From Carya illinoinensis (lineage: Eukaryota > Streptophyta > Magnoliopsida > Fagales > Juglandaceae): DNA of 64,000 nt. This document shows positions 36,192 to 47,800 of this stretch, piece by piece (within the stretch, counting starts at the first letter, position 1; each line of letters starts with the position of its first letter). The notes beneath the pieces are model-generated. The model did not search any database. It saw nothing but the letters and a program-made list of their open reading frames with translations, and was not told the DNA's origin. A program made the translations under genes and the position numbers. The stretch is taken from positions 8,207,001-8,271,000 of the forward strand of contig NC_056753.1 in NCBI RefSeq assembly GCF_018687715.1, written 5' to 3'.

Positions 36192-37336
36192 CTAAATGAA
36201 ATCCATAAATTTGGTTGTTGGATTGCGTGATAATTCTAGAATATCATCATCAACTTGATCATACTCCATGTTTGGACCCTGACTATCATCACGCTCGCCC
36301 TCAATGATCATTTTATGTAGAATAACACATGCTTTTATTATATTTGTTAGCTCCTTAACTTTGAACATTCGTAAAGGTTCATGAATGATTGCAAATCATT
36401 GTTGGAGTACCCTGAATGCATGCTCAATATCTTTTCTTACATATTCTTGTGTTGCGGCAAAATTTTTCTTCTTATTTCCTTGTGGAGATGGAATCGTCTT
36501 CACAAACGTTGACTACTTTAGATAAATACCATCCGTAAGGTAGTACCCTATAATGTATTCGTTGCCATTGATTGAGTAATTGTTTGGAGGAGCATGCCCT
36601 TGGGCAAGTTCCATGAAAATAAAATATCTCTCTAGCACATTAATGTCGTTACGTGAATTGGGCATATAAAAAAATGTATGCAATTTTCAAAGATCATATG
36701 AAGCAACTGTTTCTAAAATAATAGTTTGTTCACCAATGTGGATGGAGTACATAACTTTCTAGGTAGCGGGACAATTTTTCCACCTCCAATGTATGTAATC
36801 AATGCTTCCCAGCATCCCAGGGAATCCCTGTTGTTCACCAACCACAAGCAATTGAGCAATATGATTGACATTTGGAGACTTTAAACATTCATATGAAAAA
36901 ACACTTACGATTGTCTTCACGAATTTTTTGGGCTCTCCATTGCGGTGCTTTCTCTAATAAGTATTTATTCATCCAAAAAATCTTTAGTATCTCCATACGC
37001 CAGTATTCTAAGTACTGCATTTATCTTTGGCATAGAAGATAAACTGAGTCTTCCGGTATTATCTCTTCTCTGAATGAAGTAGGGTTCGTAAGCATTTACC
37101 TCATTTTGATTACGGAGAACTAGGGGACGAGTCATATGAAATCTCATTCGAAATATATTTGAGGGATGTATTGGATTTTTCACCAAATAGTCATGAAAAA
37201 GGTGTTCGTGCCCTTCAATATGATCACTCCGAATAAAATTACAACATTGGTGATTTCCACAATACCTCGATATAGATTCGGCATCCTCATTAAGAACAAG
37301 ATTTAACTCATCTTTAGAGGCTAAGTATGTGAGCAT
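36192..37336 (-). pseudogene. PIF/Harbinger transposase pseudogene, unit 3
   Basis: Copy of 23540-24684 with identical stops. Confidence 0.85.
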
Positions 37337-38240
37337 TTAACGAATGAGCCATTTGATGAAGGGAGTCGGAGATGAGGAGGGAATGAGAAATTTTGATTCT
37401 TAGATCAAATCAGACTTGGGTTTTTGAGAATGTAAATGCAAGCAGAAGGTGTATTTATACAGGCAAAAGTTACCATTACATATATGACAAAAAATGTTAT
37501 ATTTGGAGAAATGACAAAAATTGTCATCGTCCATACAAGAAGAGGTATTACCTTTAGAGAAAGGGAAAACAAGATTACTGTTATATCAAAATGAAAAAAA
37601 AAATGTTAATATTAGAGAAATGCAAATCAAATATTACCATTATATATGTGGACAAAATCATATTAAAAAATACCATCGTGTTGGAAAATGCACATATTAA
37701 AAAAAATTATTATTTTTAATACCAATGTTGGTTTGAAAACTATTAGTTATGAAAAATCGTATAAATATTTATAAAATTAGTAGAATGTGATATTTGAAAA
37801 CAAGAGAAAAAAGACAAAAGAGTTAGTAGTTAAGAATGCAAATGGAAGTGAGAGAAAAAAAATAAAGAAATAATAGAATAATATTATTTAAAATAATAGA
37901 AAAATGATAGGAAATGAGATGTATGAAGTTTTTTTTTTTTTTTTTTTTAAATGAGTAAAATTTAAGATAAAATTATAGGGAGTGCCATTATTAACTAAAA
38001 TTTAAGGAAAACTTTAGGAATCAGATGGGAAGGCTCTAATAAATAATTAGTTTTGTGTAAGAGATTTAACTTTTAAGAAAATATTATTTAATATATTATA
38101 TTTAGCATATATAATTATAAGTTCCTAAAATTATATTTCTTATTTTAAACTCAAATAACTAGATAGATTTCTTTAAACAGATTATATAAGGTTGTTATGT
38201 AAGCACTGTAGCGCATTATGACCAATAAACCACAACGTTC

Positions 38241-39290
38241 GTGTCTAGAAAGGAAAGAAAACAGGCCATTCATGGTGGCTCATCCAGACAAGATGAGAGG
38301 AAAAGAACCTGGGATAGCATATGGAGTTTAAATGTTCCAGGGAAAATTAAAATCTTTCTCTGGAAAGCAGCAAATGAGCTTCTAGCTACCAAAAGAAACC
38401 TGTTTGCAAGGAAAATTACCAACAATCCCATGTGCCATATCTGCAGGAGAGAGGAGGAAACTATGATGCATGTCATCTGGCAATGCCCAGCAGCAGCCGA
38501 TGTATGGGCTGAGTACCTGAAGAAGATGCAAAAAATGAAGACCAATGAAGTTGATCTACTTGCTCTGTGGGAAAAGCTAAGGGGATTACTCGATGAACAT
38601 GAACTAGAAGTAACTGCAACAGTTATGAGGGGGTTATGGTTGAGGCGAAATGAGAACTTCTTTGAAGGAAAATTCAAGGCTCCATGCCAGGTCCTAAGAG
38701 CAGCAAAGCAGGATATTTCTGAGTTCCAACAGGCACAACAATTGATCAATGTGAGGAATAACAGAAATGAAGAAGTGAGCAGAAGGGAGCTAGGTTGGAA
38801 AAAACCAAGTGCAGGTTATGTTAAAGTAAATTGGGATGCTGCAGTTAGAAGGGTGGAAAAAAAGGTAGGATTAGGGGTGGTTATGAGAGATGAGGATGGA
38901 GATTTTTTAGTGGCAGTGAAAGAAAAGAAGTCACATGTTGAGCTACCTATAGTTGCAAAAGCACATGCTCTGTGGAGGGCAATGGCAGTGTGTAGAGAGC
39001 TCAGGCTAGCAAAGGTGCAGTTTGAGGGGGATGCTCAAGAAGTGGTTAATGCAGTTAATTCACCTACAGAAGACCTATCTTTCCATGGTAGTTTAATCGA
39101 GGACATTAAAATGCTACTCAAGCAAAGGAGTGGCTGGTCAGTACAGTATACACATAGATCCAATAATGAAGTTGCACATTTAATAGCTAAGGAAAGTCTA
39201 TCCATAGAGACTAATTTGGTATGGCTCGACAGCATACCTGTTTGCATTAAGGATATTGTTGAAAAAGAGAGTTCATGTAATGATCTTTGA
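38241..39290 (+). CDS. zf-RVT/RNase H-like LINE-derived ORF, unit 3
   Basis: Third identical 349-codon frame; the LINE A16 tail follows at 39315-39330. Confidence 0.55.
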   Translation: MSRKERKQAIHGGSSRQDERKRTWDSIWSLNVPGKIKIFLWKAANELLATKRNLFARKITNNPMCHICRREEETMMHVIWQCPAAADVWAEYLKKMQKMKTNEVDLLALWEKLRGLLDEHELEVTATVMRGLWLRRNENFFEGKFKAPCQVLRAAKQDISEFQQAQQLINVRNNRNEEVSRRELGWKKPSAGYVKVNWDAAVRRVEKKVGLGVVMRDEDGDFLVAVKEKKSHVELPIVAKAHALWRAMAVCRELRLAKVQFEGDAQEVVNAVNSPTEDLSFHGSLIEDIKMLLKQRSGWSVQYTHRSNNEVAHLIAKESLSIETNLVWLDSIPVCIKDIVEKESSCNDL

Positions 39291-39937
39291 TTAATGAAGT
39301 AAGATGTTCTTTTCAAAAAAAAAAAAAAAAGAAAGTAGCTACTAAGTAAGAGCGGTAATATATGATACGACGTATAAATTCAACTTGAAATAAATGAATT
39401 AGAATTAAATATAAAAGGATTTGGATTAAAATAGGTTGACTCGAAAAGACATGATTAATAAACAGGTTAAATGTGGGTTAATTTGCAAAACCTATAATCA
39501 ACCTGTATAACACAAATAAATTTTATTTTTAAATTCTATAAATATTTAGTTTTATATGTCTTTAATGTTGTTGGGGGTGCAATATTAATATTAATATTTG
39601 ACTACCATTGAGGTGAATAATCGCGTAACAGTTGATCAGGAAAAAAATAAAGATAAGAAATTGTGAGAGTACGAAATTTTTTGGAATTCTTTTCGAACTT
39701 GATTGTTTCAAGTAGAAAAGAGATCAATTATGAAGTAGGTCTTATAAGATTTATTATTTGATTGTGTGTATTTTTTTCAAACATAATTAAATGTTTAATA
39801 AATATTATAAAGTTCTATGTTTCTATCTTTCTCTTATCCAATACCATCTAAATTTGGGGGGTTTTATTTTACATTTCTCGTGTCATCACAACCTACACTT
39901 CTTAAGAGGAAGGAAGCCTTGTAAGGTGCACTTAGCA

Positions 39938-40472
39938 TTGGGGGTAATTGGGGGTTCGGTCTGGTTTTTTTGGTTTTAATCAAGTGTCAATGTCATAAAA
40001 AATGTTATTTACTAATATATACTAATTAGTTAAAGCAAAATATAATTAATATACTAATGTATATTAGTATTACTAATATATTATGTATTTATCAAAATGA
40101 ATATATTGAAAATTTATTAAGTCATAAAATGTAATTAATATATATTATATTATATTATATTAATAACGTATAATCAACAAATATTTATATTTAAAATTAA
40201 AATTATGTTATAAATTATAATATGAAATTGTTTCATATATAATTATATATAATATATATCTAATATTTTATATAATATTAAAAGTTAATATATATATATT
40301 TTTTATTAACCGGTCTGGTTCAGTCTGATCCAATTTCAAAAAGTCAAGAACCGAAAGCAGACCGGATTTAACCAATTTTAAAAATATAAGAATCGGTTCT
40401 GGATCGGACCAGACTGGTCCAAAATTGGACCAACGGGTCTCGTTCGGTTTCCCGATTTAAATTTTTACCCCT
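39938..40472. mobile_element. hAT-type MITE, unit 3
   Basis: Copy of 27286-27820 with the same ACTTAGCA flanks (39930-39937 and 40473-40480). Confidence 0.75.
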
Positions 40473-40562
40473 ACTTAGCATAGATAACAAAGGAACATTA
40501 GGTGGGTTTAGCGTAATGGCCAGGTAATAAAATAGCATGTATTTATCTTGAAAAAATATAGT

Positions 40563-40708
40563 TGCAAGCATAATTGTGCACTAATCTATGCACCAATGTG
40601 ATTTGATTGGTCAAAAAGTAGATTTTATTGAAAAAAGTGTTAATTTAAATTTTAAGTATGAATAAATCAGTATTGATACACAGATTAGTGCGTAACTGTA
40701 CTTGTATG
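40563..40708. mobile_element. Small TAGT-flanked inverted-repeat element, unit 3
   Basis: Copy of 27911-28056 with the same TAGT flanks. Confidence 0.5.
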
Positions 40709-41449
40709 TAGTAAAACTCATTTATCTTGCACCGCTTCAAAGATGACAATGGAAGCTCTTGTGTCCATTTAGGTGGACCCACAATGGACTTAGTGGTGGC
40801 CCCCAAAAAATTTATAATCTCAATGTGTTCTTTAAAATTCTCTAAAATTTCAATATATCTAGAAATGATTCTCTCATTTTTTTTTCCTATAGTTCCAAAA
40901 TTTTGTATAATTTTTATATATGATCTATTTTCAAGGATATGGTCTCAATAAAATTAATTTAAACTAAGTTTAGGAGAAATAATAAATTTATTAATATGGA
41001 TTCCAAAGTTTTTTATTATACAATATTAGGTTTCTTAAATGGAATCCAAAATGAAAATATAAGAAAAATCATTTAAGGTTGATAATATATATGAAAAATA
41101 GTTGAGAGATTTTATTATCTAAACTTCATTCCGCTCCCTTTTACCCTCACACCCGCTTCTTTTGTACCCCGGCTCATACTAAATATATCTACACTCTCAA
41201 TATATGAAAACATGTTGACCTTCACATGCAAGTTTTGTAGCAGAACCGGGAAACATAGATGGTGTCAAACTGGAACTGAATGGAACTACAATTAACAACC
41301 TTTGGGAGGTTTAGCCGTGGGCAGATGAAACATTACCCAAGGAATTAGGGACTTTCGTATTGCTTATTAGCATGGATGTCACCAGCCAGATTAATTAACA
41401 GACTTTGACAACTTATCCATTTAATACAAAGCAATGCAGACAATTTGCT

Positions 41450-41495
41450 TATTTGGCCAATATTTTTTTTTTATAAGTATATTTGGCCAATATTT
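41450..41495. repeat. 16-bp direct duplication, unit 3
   Basis: Copy of 28798-28843. Confidence 0.7.
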
Positions 41496-41690
41496 CATCT
41501 GGCTGGTGCTCTGCATGAATAGGTTTCAACCCAATGAGATCAAAGTTTCAGAATTTGTTCTTAAAAGTGAAGCAGTTTATAAGAAATGCAACAAGCAAGG
41601 CAAAAATAAAATAAAGAAAATACAAAATAGAAGGTAAAATGTGCTGTCTGAAAACTATAAATAGCAGCTGTTCCGACCTTCACAAGAGAG

Positions 41691-42426
41691 AAGAAACAGA
41701 AGAATGAAAATCTGAATAGGCAATGTTTCCCACATGGCCAACCAAAGGATAAGTGGGAAATAGATTTGCCATGCCGCAAAAGATGATGCAAATTCACAAC
41801 AGGGCTGCGAGACTGAATAACATCCCAAGCAAGCTTAATAGAGAACTTATCACTAGGATCATTCAACCGAATGACCACATTGCAATATTGGAACTTAAAT
41901 CACTAGTCATGACACTTATAATCTCCTGCCACTCAGAGGATCCACTAGGCCAGATCCAATCTCCTGCCCCAACTTTAGCTTCCTCTCGAAAACCAGTAGT
42001 TGATATAAACCATTCCCAAACTTGCTGACATAGGGAACAAGAGGGTGCTAATTGTCATACCAAAGAAAAGTAGAATTTTCTTTTCACAAGACACACTTTA
42101 TCATGTCTCATGCAAGGGATCTCAGTTTCAATATTTTCTTCGACATCCAGGGGCAATCTCCTCGGAACTTTAACTACCAAGACTTTCTGTCTCTGACAAG
42201 GTAGGATCTAACCCACCATAACCAGATAGACCAGTTCTAACATATACTAATAATTATAACAAGCTTCCAATAATAAGAAGAGTTAATCAGAACCCAACAC
42301 AGAAATCTATAACAAAAGCAAGGGGAAAAGTCCAGCAGGACTTCTAAAATACAAACTTTCATGTCATAAGAGTGTCGTAGATAAAAAAGCTATACAATTA
42401 AATTGTCACAATGTAAATGCAAGTAG
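41691..42426. repeat. Partial array unit 4 (736 bp)
   Basis: Matches the first 736 bases of the unit, then breaks after GCAAGTAG at 42426 into single-copy sequence that leads to the DMS3 3' end. It contains the minus-strand LINE zf-RVT fragment (41691-42158) but none of the other elements. Confidence 0.95.
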
Positions 42427-42745
42427 GCACAGAACTAAACGAGGCAGCATATCATCTGCTAGAAAAAGTAAATAGCTTCACAATTAAAACAAAACGCACT
42501 CTGCTGAGCTCTATTCAACAGCAAAGTTACAAAATTACATACATGTTGATCAAGCAACATAAACTTCCTCTGAAACCAAATCATGTTAATAATTCCAAAT
42601 CTCCAAGTTTGAGAGAGACCAGCTAATTTAGCTTACAAGAGGTTCCAGTAATATCCCCTCTAGTCAACAAAAAAAACTATGGCAATAATAGAGGCAAATC
42701 TCATGACTTCATTCTACTTTGCCAAGAAGCCATGAAAGGGGTGCA
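42427..42745 (-). other. DMS3 3' region / presumed 3' UTR
   Basis: Single-copy sequence between the DMS3 stop codon and the array edge. No canonical AATAAA is visible on the minus strand here, so the polyadenylation site may use a variant signal or lie inside the array. Confidence 0.45.
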
Positions 42746-45700
42746 TCACATTGGCTCATCTTTCTGTGGGAAGATTATAACAGAGGACATTGTATTGTAC
42801 AATTGTTCTTCTCTTTCCATGTCCTCAGCAATTTTAGATCTTTCCCATTCTAGCATCCTGATCATATCTTCAGTTTGGGTGTAGTTTGCAGGTGCATTAA
42901 ATCTCACTGAGGCTATAGGAAATTTTACCTCTATATCTTTCCTAAAATCAGACAAGTTGTTCATTATCATGCTTAAAGTGGTACAATGACATCAGATATC
43001 AATAACAAAGGTGTCATTTCTGAACAATCTGAAAATGGACTATATATAAGAGCAAAATAAAGAACGACATAGAACAGATGGCACAATGTCATTCATGCAA
43101 ATTTTCAAATTAGAGAAAAAAAAAATTGATTTAAAGAAAAAGAATCTTAACTGAAAGCATATGGGGCTCAAATTTATAACATATCCAAAGTACTCAATAC
43201 TGCTCAAGAACTAAAGCAGAGTTTCACACATTTCTATTATAACAAAAAGACCCTTCATTCTCCTGAAGAGAGCTTTGCTCATAATTAGCAACACCATCCA
43301 CTCCCATTGTATGTCATCAATTTCACATTAAATAACATATAATTAAAACCAACATTATTAAATGAGAATAATATATCTACATCAGTAATTTTCATTTGAG
43401 AGTCAGTTTTCCTAACACGTTTCTTTCCAAACTCATGCCTTTTTAATTTGTAACTACAATTATTGAAGAAGTTAAAAAAGTCTGAACGATTATCTCTTTT
43501 TTTAATTTTTTTTTTTATAAGTAAAAAAAGAGATAATCATTCAGACTTTTTTAACTTCTTCAATTAAGCTTAGTCTATGAAGAAGCAAAGAAGAGAGCAA
43601 GGGAGAGAAGATCAAGATGCTCAACCAGATTTTGAAAATCAAGGTGCTAATATTGCTACTCTTTTAGCCTATTTCTATCAATAAAATTGTTTCCTGATTA
43701 AAAAGTATTGATACTCTTTTAAAGATGCCTCAAGTATACTTAGGGCATGTTTGGACACTATGAGAATTACAGAACTTCTCATAATTTCATCCTCAAGCAT
43801 CACTCAAACACAAAACATTTTTTAATTTCAAATTTTCAAAATTTTCATCTAATCATTACCTAATCATTAGTCAAACATAAAAATCAATACAACTTTTACA
43901 AACTTCAAAAAAAAAAAAAAATATTTACATAATTTTTATAACTTTATAATATTTTTATTCAACTTTTTCTCTTTCTTTTCCCAAAACCCATTAAAACATC
44001 TTTACTCAAACCATTTCACTACTATTCATAAAATTCTGAGAAATCCAAGTGTCCAGACATACCCTTAGTTATTCCTGTGCATCGTGCAGGTTTACGATTA
44101 GTATGTAAAGAAATAAACATCAATTTATAAAAGATGCTCAGATTGTAACACATAAATCTTGCTGTCCTGTTTTTTGGGGGAGCACATAAATCTGGTCTTC
44201 TGATTAATTAACATTTGATTCTCTATGAAGTTTACAATAACAATAATAAAAAAAGAGTGCAATTTTTTTATTCCTTGCAAGAGCATCACAAGAAAAAACA
44301 TAAAATTGGAATATAATTGCCAATTTTTAGAGGGGAAAATAAAAGACTACTAACAAATGCCTTAAAAAGGATGAAACTTGCATTTAATCTGACACGAACC
44401 TACTACCAAGGGCAAATACACCAGATTTCTTGATCATCCCACCATCTAAAGATAGTGCTCCATCAGTTATGCATGAGAGAGCAAGTAGCATCTCACTTCT
44501 GGTTCTGTATATTTGGAGACGAGAAAAGAGTCCATAGAATAATGTCTCTCGTAAACCATATCCACTGGCAGTGAGATAAGATAAATTTCTCTCTTCCAAA
44601 TTGATCATGTTTACTGCATAATCAAGAAATCCAGATGGACACTGCCCGTTTGGTAATTTTGGTTTTGGAAGAGCAAGTTTCCTTTGTTGGTCATCCTCTA
44701 CAAACCCACCAGCATATGATCTAAGAACAAACAAAAATTAGATTATTTAAATACCAATAATTACTCAAACATAACAGGGTAGGAGACTCTTGCCTTATAT
44801 CTTCAAGACATATGACAAGGAATCTGCCATTTATCCTCCTTCCGATAGATGATCCAAGCCCATGTAGACCAGTTTTGCTATTTACTGAGCCTTCCCCATC
44901 ATAATTCTCCAAAGCCTTTACTCCTTCATATGTCTTGCAAACTATCGCAAGCATGGTATCCAATCCCAAGTACTCTGAGAGAAGTCTGTGAAACAACGTG
45001 AGAGGAAAGATTAAAAAACTTATAAATATTAATCTTTCCATCTACCATTCTTGAAACTATTCTAGGATTATCCCCATTAAAATTAAATCAGAAAAGTGGG
45101 GAATCTTAATATCATGTAGAACCCCATGAAGAGTCCACATGTCTAGACTCCAGCCAATGATGAATTTTGGAATGGCTAGCAACGAAACCAATAGTCTATA
45201 TTTGTTTGGGTAAAGTACATGAACTAAAGAATCACTGACAGCAGCGAAAACCAAGAGTGGAGAAAAAAAAAACAAAGTTCCACAAAACCACAGATAATCA
45301 AGAAAATAAATTTCACTAATAAAAAACTCGGAATAAACAATAGCTCAATTATCTGCCTTTTTCAACAGTCGGATGACAAAGAAAACAGATGGAGGGTGAA
45401 AACTGCTGACCTGCTAAGGTTCTCGTCATCCACTCTTGCAAGACTAGCTACAACACCCAGAACATCCTTGGTTAATGCCAAATCCAATGCTCGGCTTAAA
45501 CGATTAGCTTTCAACCAGCAAAGGATGCCAGCTGCAGAGTTTTCTCGCTGCAATATCTTTGTTTCCACCTCAGTATGCAAAGAACTATCACTTACTGTCT
45601 CAGCCACATTTTCTGAATGATACCTTTCAAGACTCCCTAAATTCTTTGTCAGCAGAGCAAAGGCATGGCAGTATCATATAAAAAATAATTTCAAAAAAAT

Positions 45701-47109
45701 AATGTCCGTAAATGCAGCATTGGACAACTTTCTATTGTCAAGCTTCATTTGTATAAGTATCCTCCCCTACCCTCTCCCAAAACAAGAAAAGAAAATAAAA
45801 TAAACGAAACAACATACCTTTTAAACCGTGTATAGATTCATCTAAGTGCTTTATTCGACTCTTAAGAAATGCAAGATTATCTTCATGCCTCTTGAATCTT
45901 TTGTCCAAGATCTCTAAATCTTCCTGAAGAGTAAGTGAAACGAATTTATTAGAAATTTGTTGTGGTTGAGCTAAGATCATGGTATCAATATGCAAGAATA
46001 ACTCTGCACGATCAGGCAGAGCAGATGTCACAACTTACTTTTCTAAGTTTTATGATTGCAGATACAAAAATCGCATTCCAACAAACCAATGACCGTGGAA
46101 TACTTGCCACAAAAACTGACTAAAATCAAGAGTCCAATGCAAACATGATATACTCTTGATTTAGGTTCATTTCTATGACTTTGCTGAAGCATTATGGATA
46201 CAAAAATGCTATAAGAGTAAGAAAGGCAAAGAGTTAATAAGAAAGTGTTCTACAAAGCATATCCTATCTGGGGAAAAAAATCCAGGCTTCCTGATATAAC
46301 ATTCTCCACGTACCACGACCAAATGGAAAGAAAATAGGAAAAATACAAACATAAAGATACAAAAATGGAGATGGCGATTTCCCTTCGCAAGAATATTTTT
46401 ATGGCAATAAAAAGTATCCGATAGGACTCCGATACCTTTTGCAAGGACTTCATAAGGGTGCTTTGATCAAGGAAACTGTCGACAATGAATGCCTAAGGGT
46501 ATTGAACTACTTTTCATTACATTCCAAATACATGCAACCAATAAAAAATCACTTTTAATATATATATATATAAAAGCAACAGACCCTATAAATGATAATA
46601 ATTTTGAAAACTCATTTCCAATTCAGTGCTACAAAAAATCAAATCGTTTACTCCGTAACATTGCAAATTTCCTCTGCCAAAAACTATAAATAAATATAAG
46701 AATAAAAACATTGAACAGGTTGGATCCAATTTAGAATTTAAATGACACTCTTGTGTATGTTGAATTTACCGACTCGTATAAAAGTGGCAGTTTTTCCTCA
46801 TTTTTTTTTTTTAAATAGTGGGATGGATTGATTGATTGTTTCTTTTTCAATAAACGCGCTATCTGCACAGCTTTCCTTTCTTGGCCAAAAAGAAGGAGAA
46901 TCTGAGAAAAAACTGGAAGCTCAAAAACGAAACGCGCCCTAAAATTTTGAGCAACAAGAACCTTTTTTTACATCTTGTAGTTCGGTCCGCTTCAACCAGA
47001 GGGTAATGAAGACAACAAGAGGTGAAAGAGAAGTAAGTGGTAATGTTGATAATACGAGAAAGAAAATGGGTGCAAGAGAGTATACCTGGCCGGTAGCTGG
47101 CTGATGCAT
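42746..47109 (-). CDS. DMS3: DMS3-like SMC-hinge protein, 7 exons
   Basis: Known role: with DRD1 and RDM1, DMS3 forms the nuclear DDR complex that brings RNA polymerase V to chromatin in RNA-directed DNA methylation. Exons on the minus strand: 47109-47086, 46492-46436, 45923-45818, 45636-45411, 44985-44794, 44720-44400, 42941-42746. The 1,122 coding bases give 373 residues with every junction in phase, slightly shorter than the about 420 of Arabidopsis DMS3. Residues 28-62 form a coiled-coil-like segment ([20 protein letters not shown]). The hinge region carries RENSAAGIL (exon 4), [11 protein letters not shown] (177-187), [10 protein letters not shown] and [11 protein letters not shown] (exon 6). 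A charged C-terminal helix begins near residue 325. The start MHQPATGQ was chosen because the upstream frame has a stop and the alternative ATG (MAAHIDWPF) leaves exon 1 out of phase with exon 2. No disabling change was seen. The first two exons are the least certain. Confidence 0.85.
43462..43564. repeat. Near-perfect hairpin, 42-bp arms, 19-base loop
   Basis: 43462-43503 and 43523-43564 are reverse complements with one mismatch in 42 bases. The loop is T-rich and ends ATAAGT. Transcribed as part of DMS3 intron 6 it would fold into a long stem suited to Dicer-like processing. It could also be a foldback element; no target duplication was identified. Confidence 0.85.
43743..44064. mobile_element. 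Tourist-type (PIF/Harbinger) MITE in DMS3 intron 6
   Basis: A 322-bp element flanked by TTA (43740-43742 and 44065-44067). Terminal inverted repeats are GGGCATGTTTGGACACT on the left and the complement of GGGTATGTCTGGACACT on the right, with two mismatches in 17. The TTA duplication and a GGG-NATGTTTGG terminus are characteristic of Tourist MITEs. No coding capacity. Interior is A/T-rich with an A15 run near 43907. Confidence 0.85.
44721..44793 (-). other. GC-AG intron of DMS3 (intron 5, 73 bp)
   Basis: The donor reads ATAAG|GCAAGA and the acceptor TTCTTAG|ATCATA. Phase 2 is kept on both sides, joining LEDI-R-SYAGG. No GT donor nearby would preserve the conserved sequence. GC-AG introns are a known minor class and this donor fits their strong AG|GCAAG consensus. 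Confidence 0.8.
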
Positions 47110-47401
47110 AGCTGAGACGAAGATGACGCTCAAAGGGCCAATCTATGTGGGCGGCCACTCTCTGAGCTGTAATGATAATTAAAAAAGAAATTTACGCACC
47201 TCTCTCTACTTTTATTTATTATCATTTAAAAAAAAAAAAAAAAGAAGCAAACGGATGGAGAGAACATCGGGCAATTGTTTCCCACGTGGAAAAAATAAAA
47301 CTTGCGTTTCGTTTGCAATTGAAGTGCATTTTCTTAATTTCTCTGTTCTCTTTATCCTCCCCTTTCTTCCATTCGTTTTTACCCTTCTCGCTTACAAGAA
47401 T
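47110..47401 (-). promoter_or_regulatory. DMS3 5' UTR and proximal promoter space
   Basis: Only 292 bp separate the DMS3 start codon from the left end of the solo LTR at 47402. An A-run lies at about 47227-47243. No TATA box can be assigned confidently. The rest of the promoter would have to lie inside the LTR. Confidence 0.4.
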
Positions 47402-47800
47402 TGTAACATCTAAGTTCAATGTCAAACTATTTTAAAAAAATAATTTTACATTTATATTTACGAAAAGGCTATATGAGTTTTCAAATAAGTTCTTTTAGTA
47501 AACTACGGGTTTAAAATCTATGTTTTGATGAATTATAATTTTTTTTAGATTTGATATTTTGGTTAAAAATTTTTTTATGGGCCGAGATAGTCTTTTAAAT
47601 AAGTTGGATTATTTCTTTTAGATTGAATCGAGATCCAAAATTCAGGAAAAAACCATTTTTACAAATTTCCTACATTATCAAAATCGTAGGCCCAAATATT
47701 TTGAAATGGGCCCTATCTAATCACCCAAAAGCCCAAGTCTGAGAGATCATGTAGACTCTACGTCGTGCAGTTTCTTTTGCATGCACGGCTCCATCACTTA

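Larger units (their letters stand above)
35365..41690. repeat. Array unit 3
   Basis: Third full unit, same order and same homopolymer lengths (T20 at 37929-37948, A16 at 39315-39330). Confidence 0.95.
22713..42426. repeat. Tandem array, 3.12 copies of a 6,326-bp unit
   Basis: Homology between copies starts at 22713 (against 29039) and stops at 42426, where the fourth copy leaves the pattern after GCAAGTAG. The period is exactly 6,326 bp at every landmark compared. Full units: 22713-29038, 29039-35364, 35365-41690; partial unit 41691-42426 (736 bp). All long frames translate identically between copies, and the T20 and A16 homopolymers have identical lengths. The array has the form A-B-A-B-A-B-A with A = 736 bp and B = 5,590 bp. 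It is either a very recent amplification or an assembly artefact. Confidence 0.97.
42942..44399 (-). other. DMS3 intron 6 (1,458 bp)
   Basis: The longest intron, GT at 44399-44398 and AG at 42943-42942. It contains a Tourist-type MITE and a long hairpin, both described separately. The rest is AT-rich with no recognised feature. Confidence 0.8.

Noticed and set aside
22713..42426. The 6,326-bp array read as a tandem LTR retrotransposon with 736-bp LTRs
   Set aside because: The 736-bp segment lacks TG...CA ends, a primer-binding site, a polypurine tract and internal gag-pol. Contents are unrelated element fragments.
46859..47158. 99-codon minus-strand frame beginning MAAHIDWPF as the DMS3 start
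   Set aside because: It reads through the exon 1 donor, and its phase (one base over) does not join exon 2 in frame. The MHQPATGQ start does.
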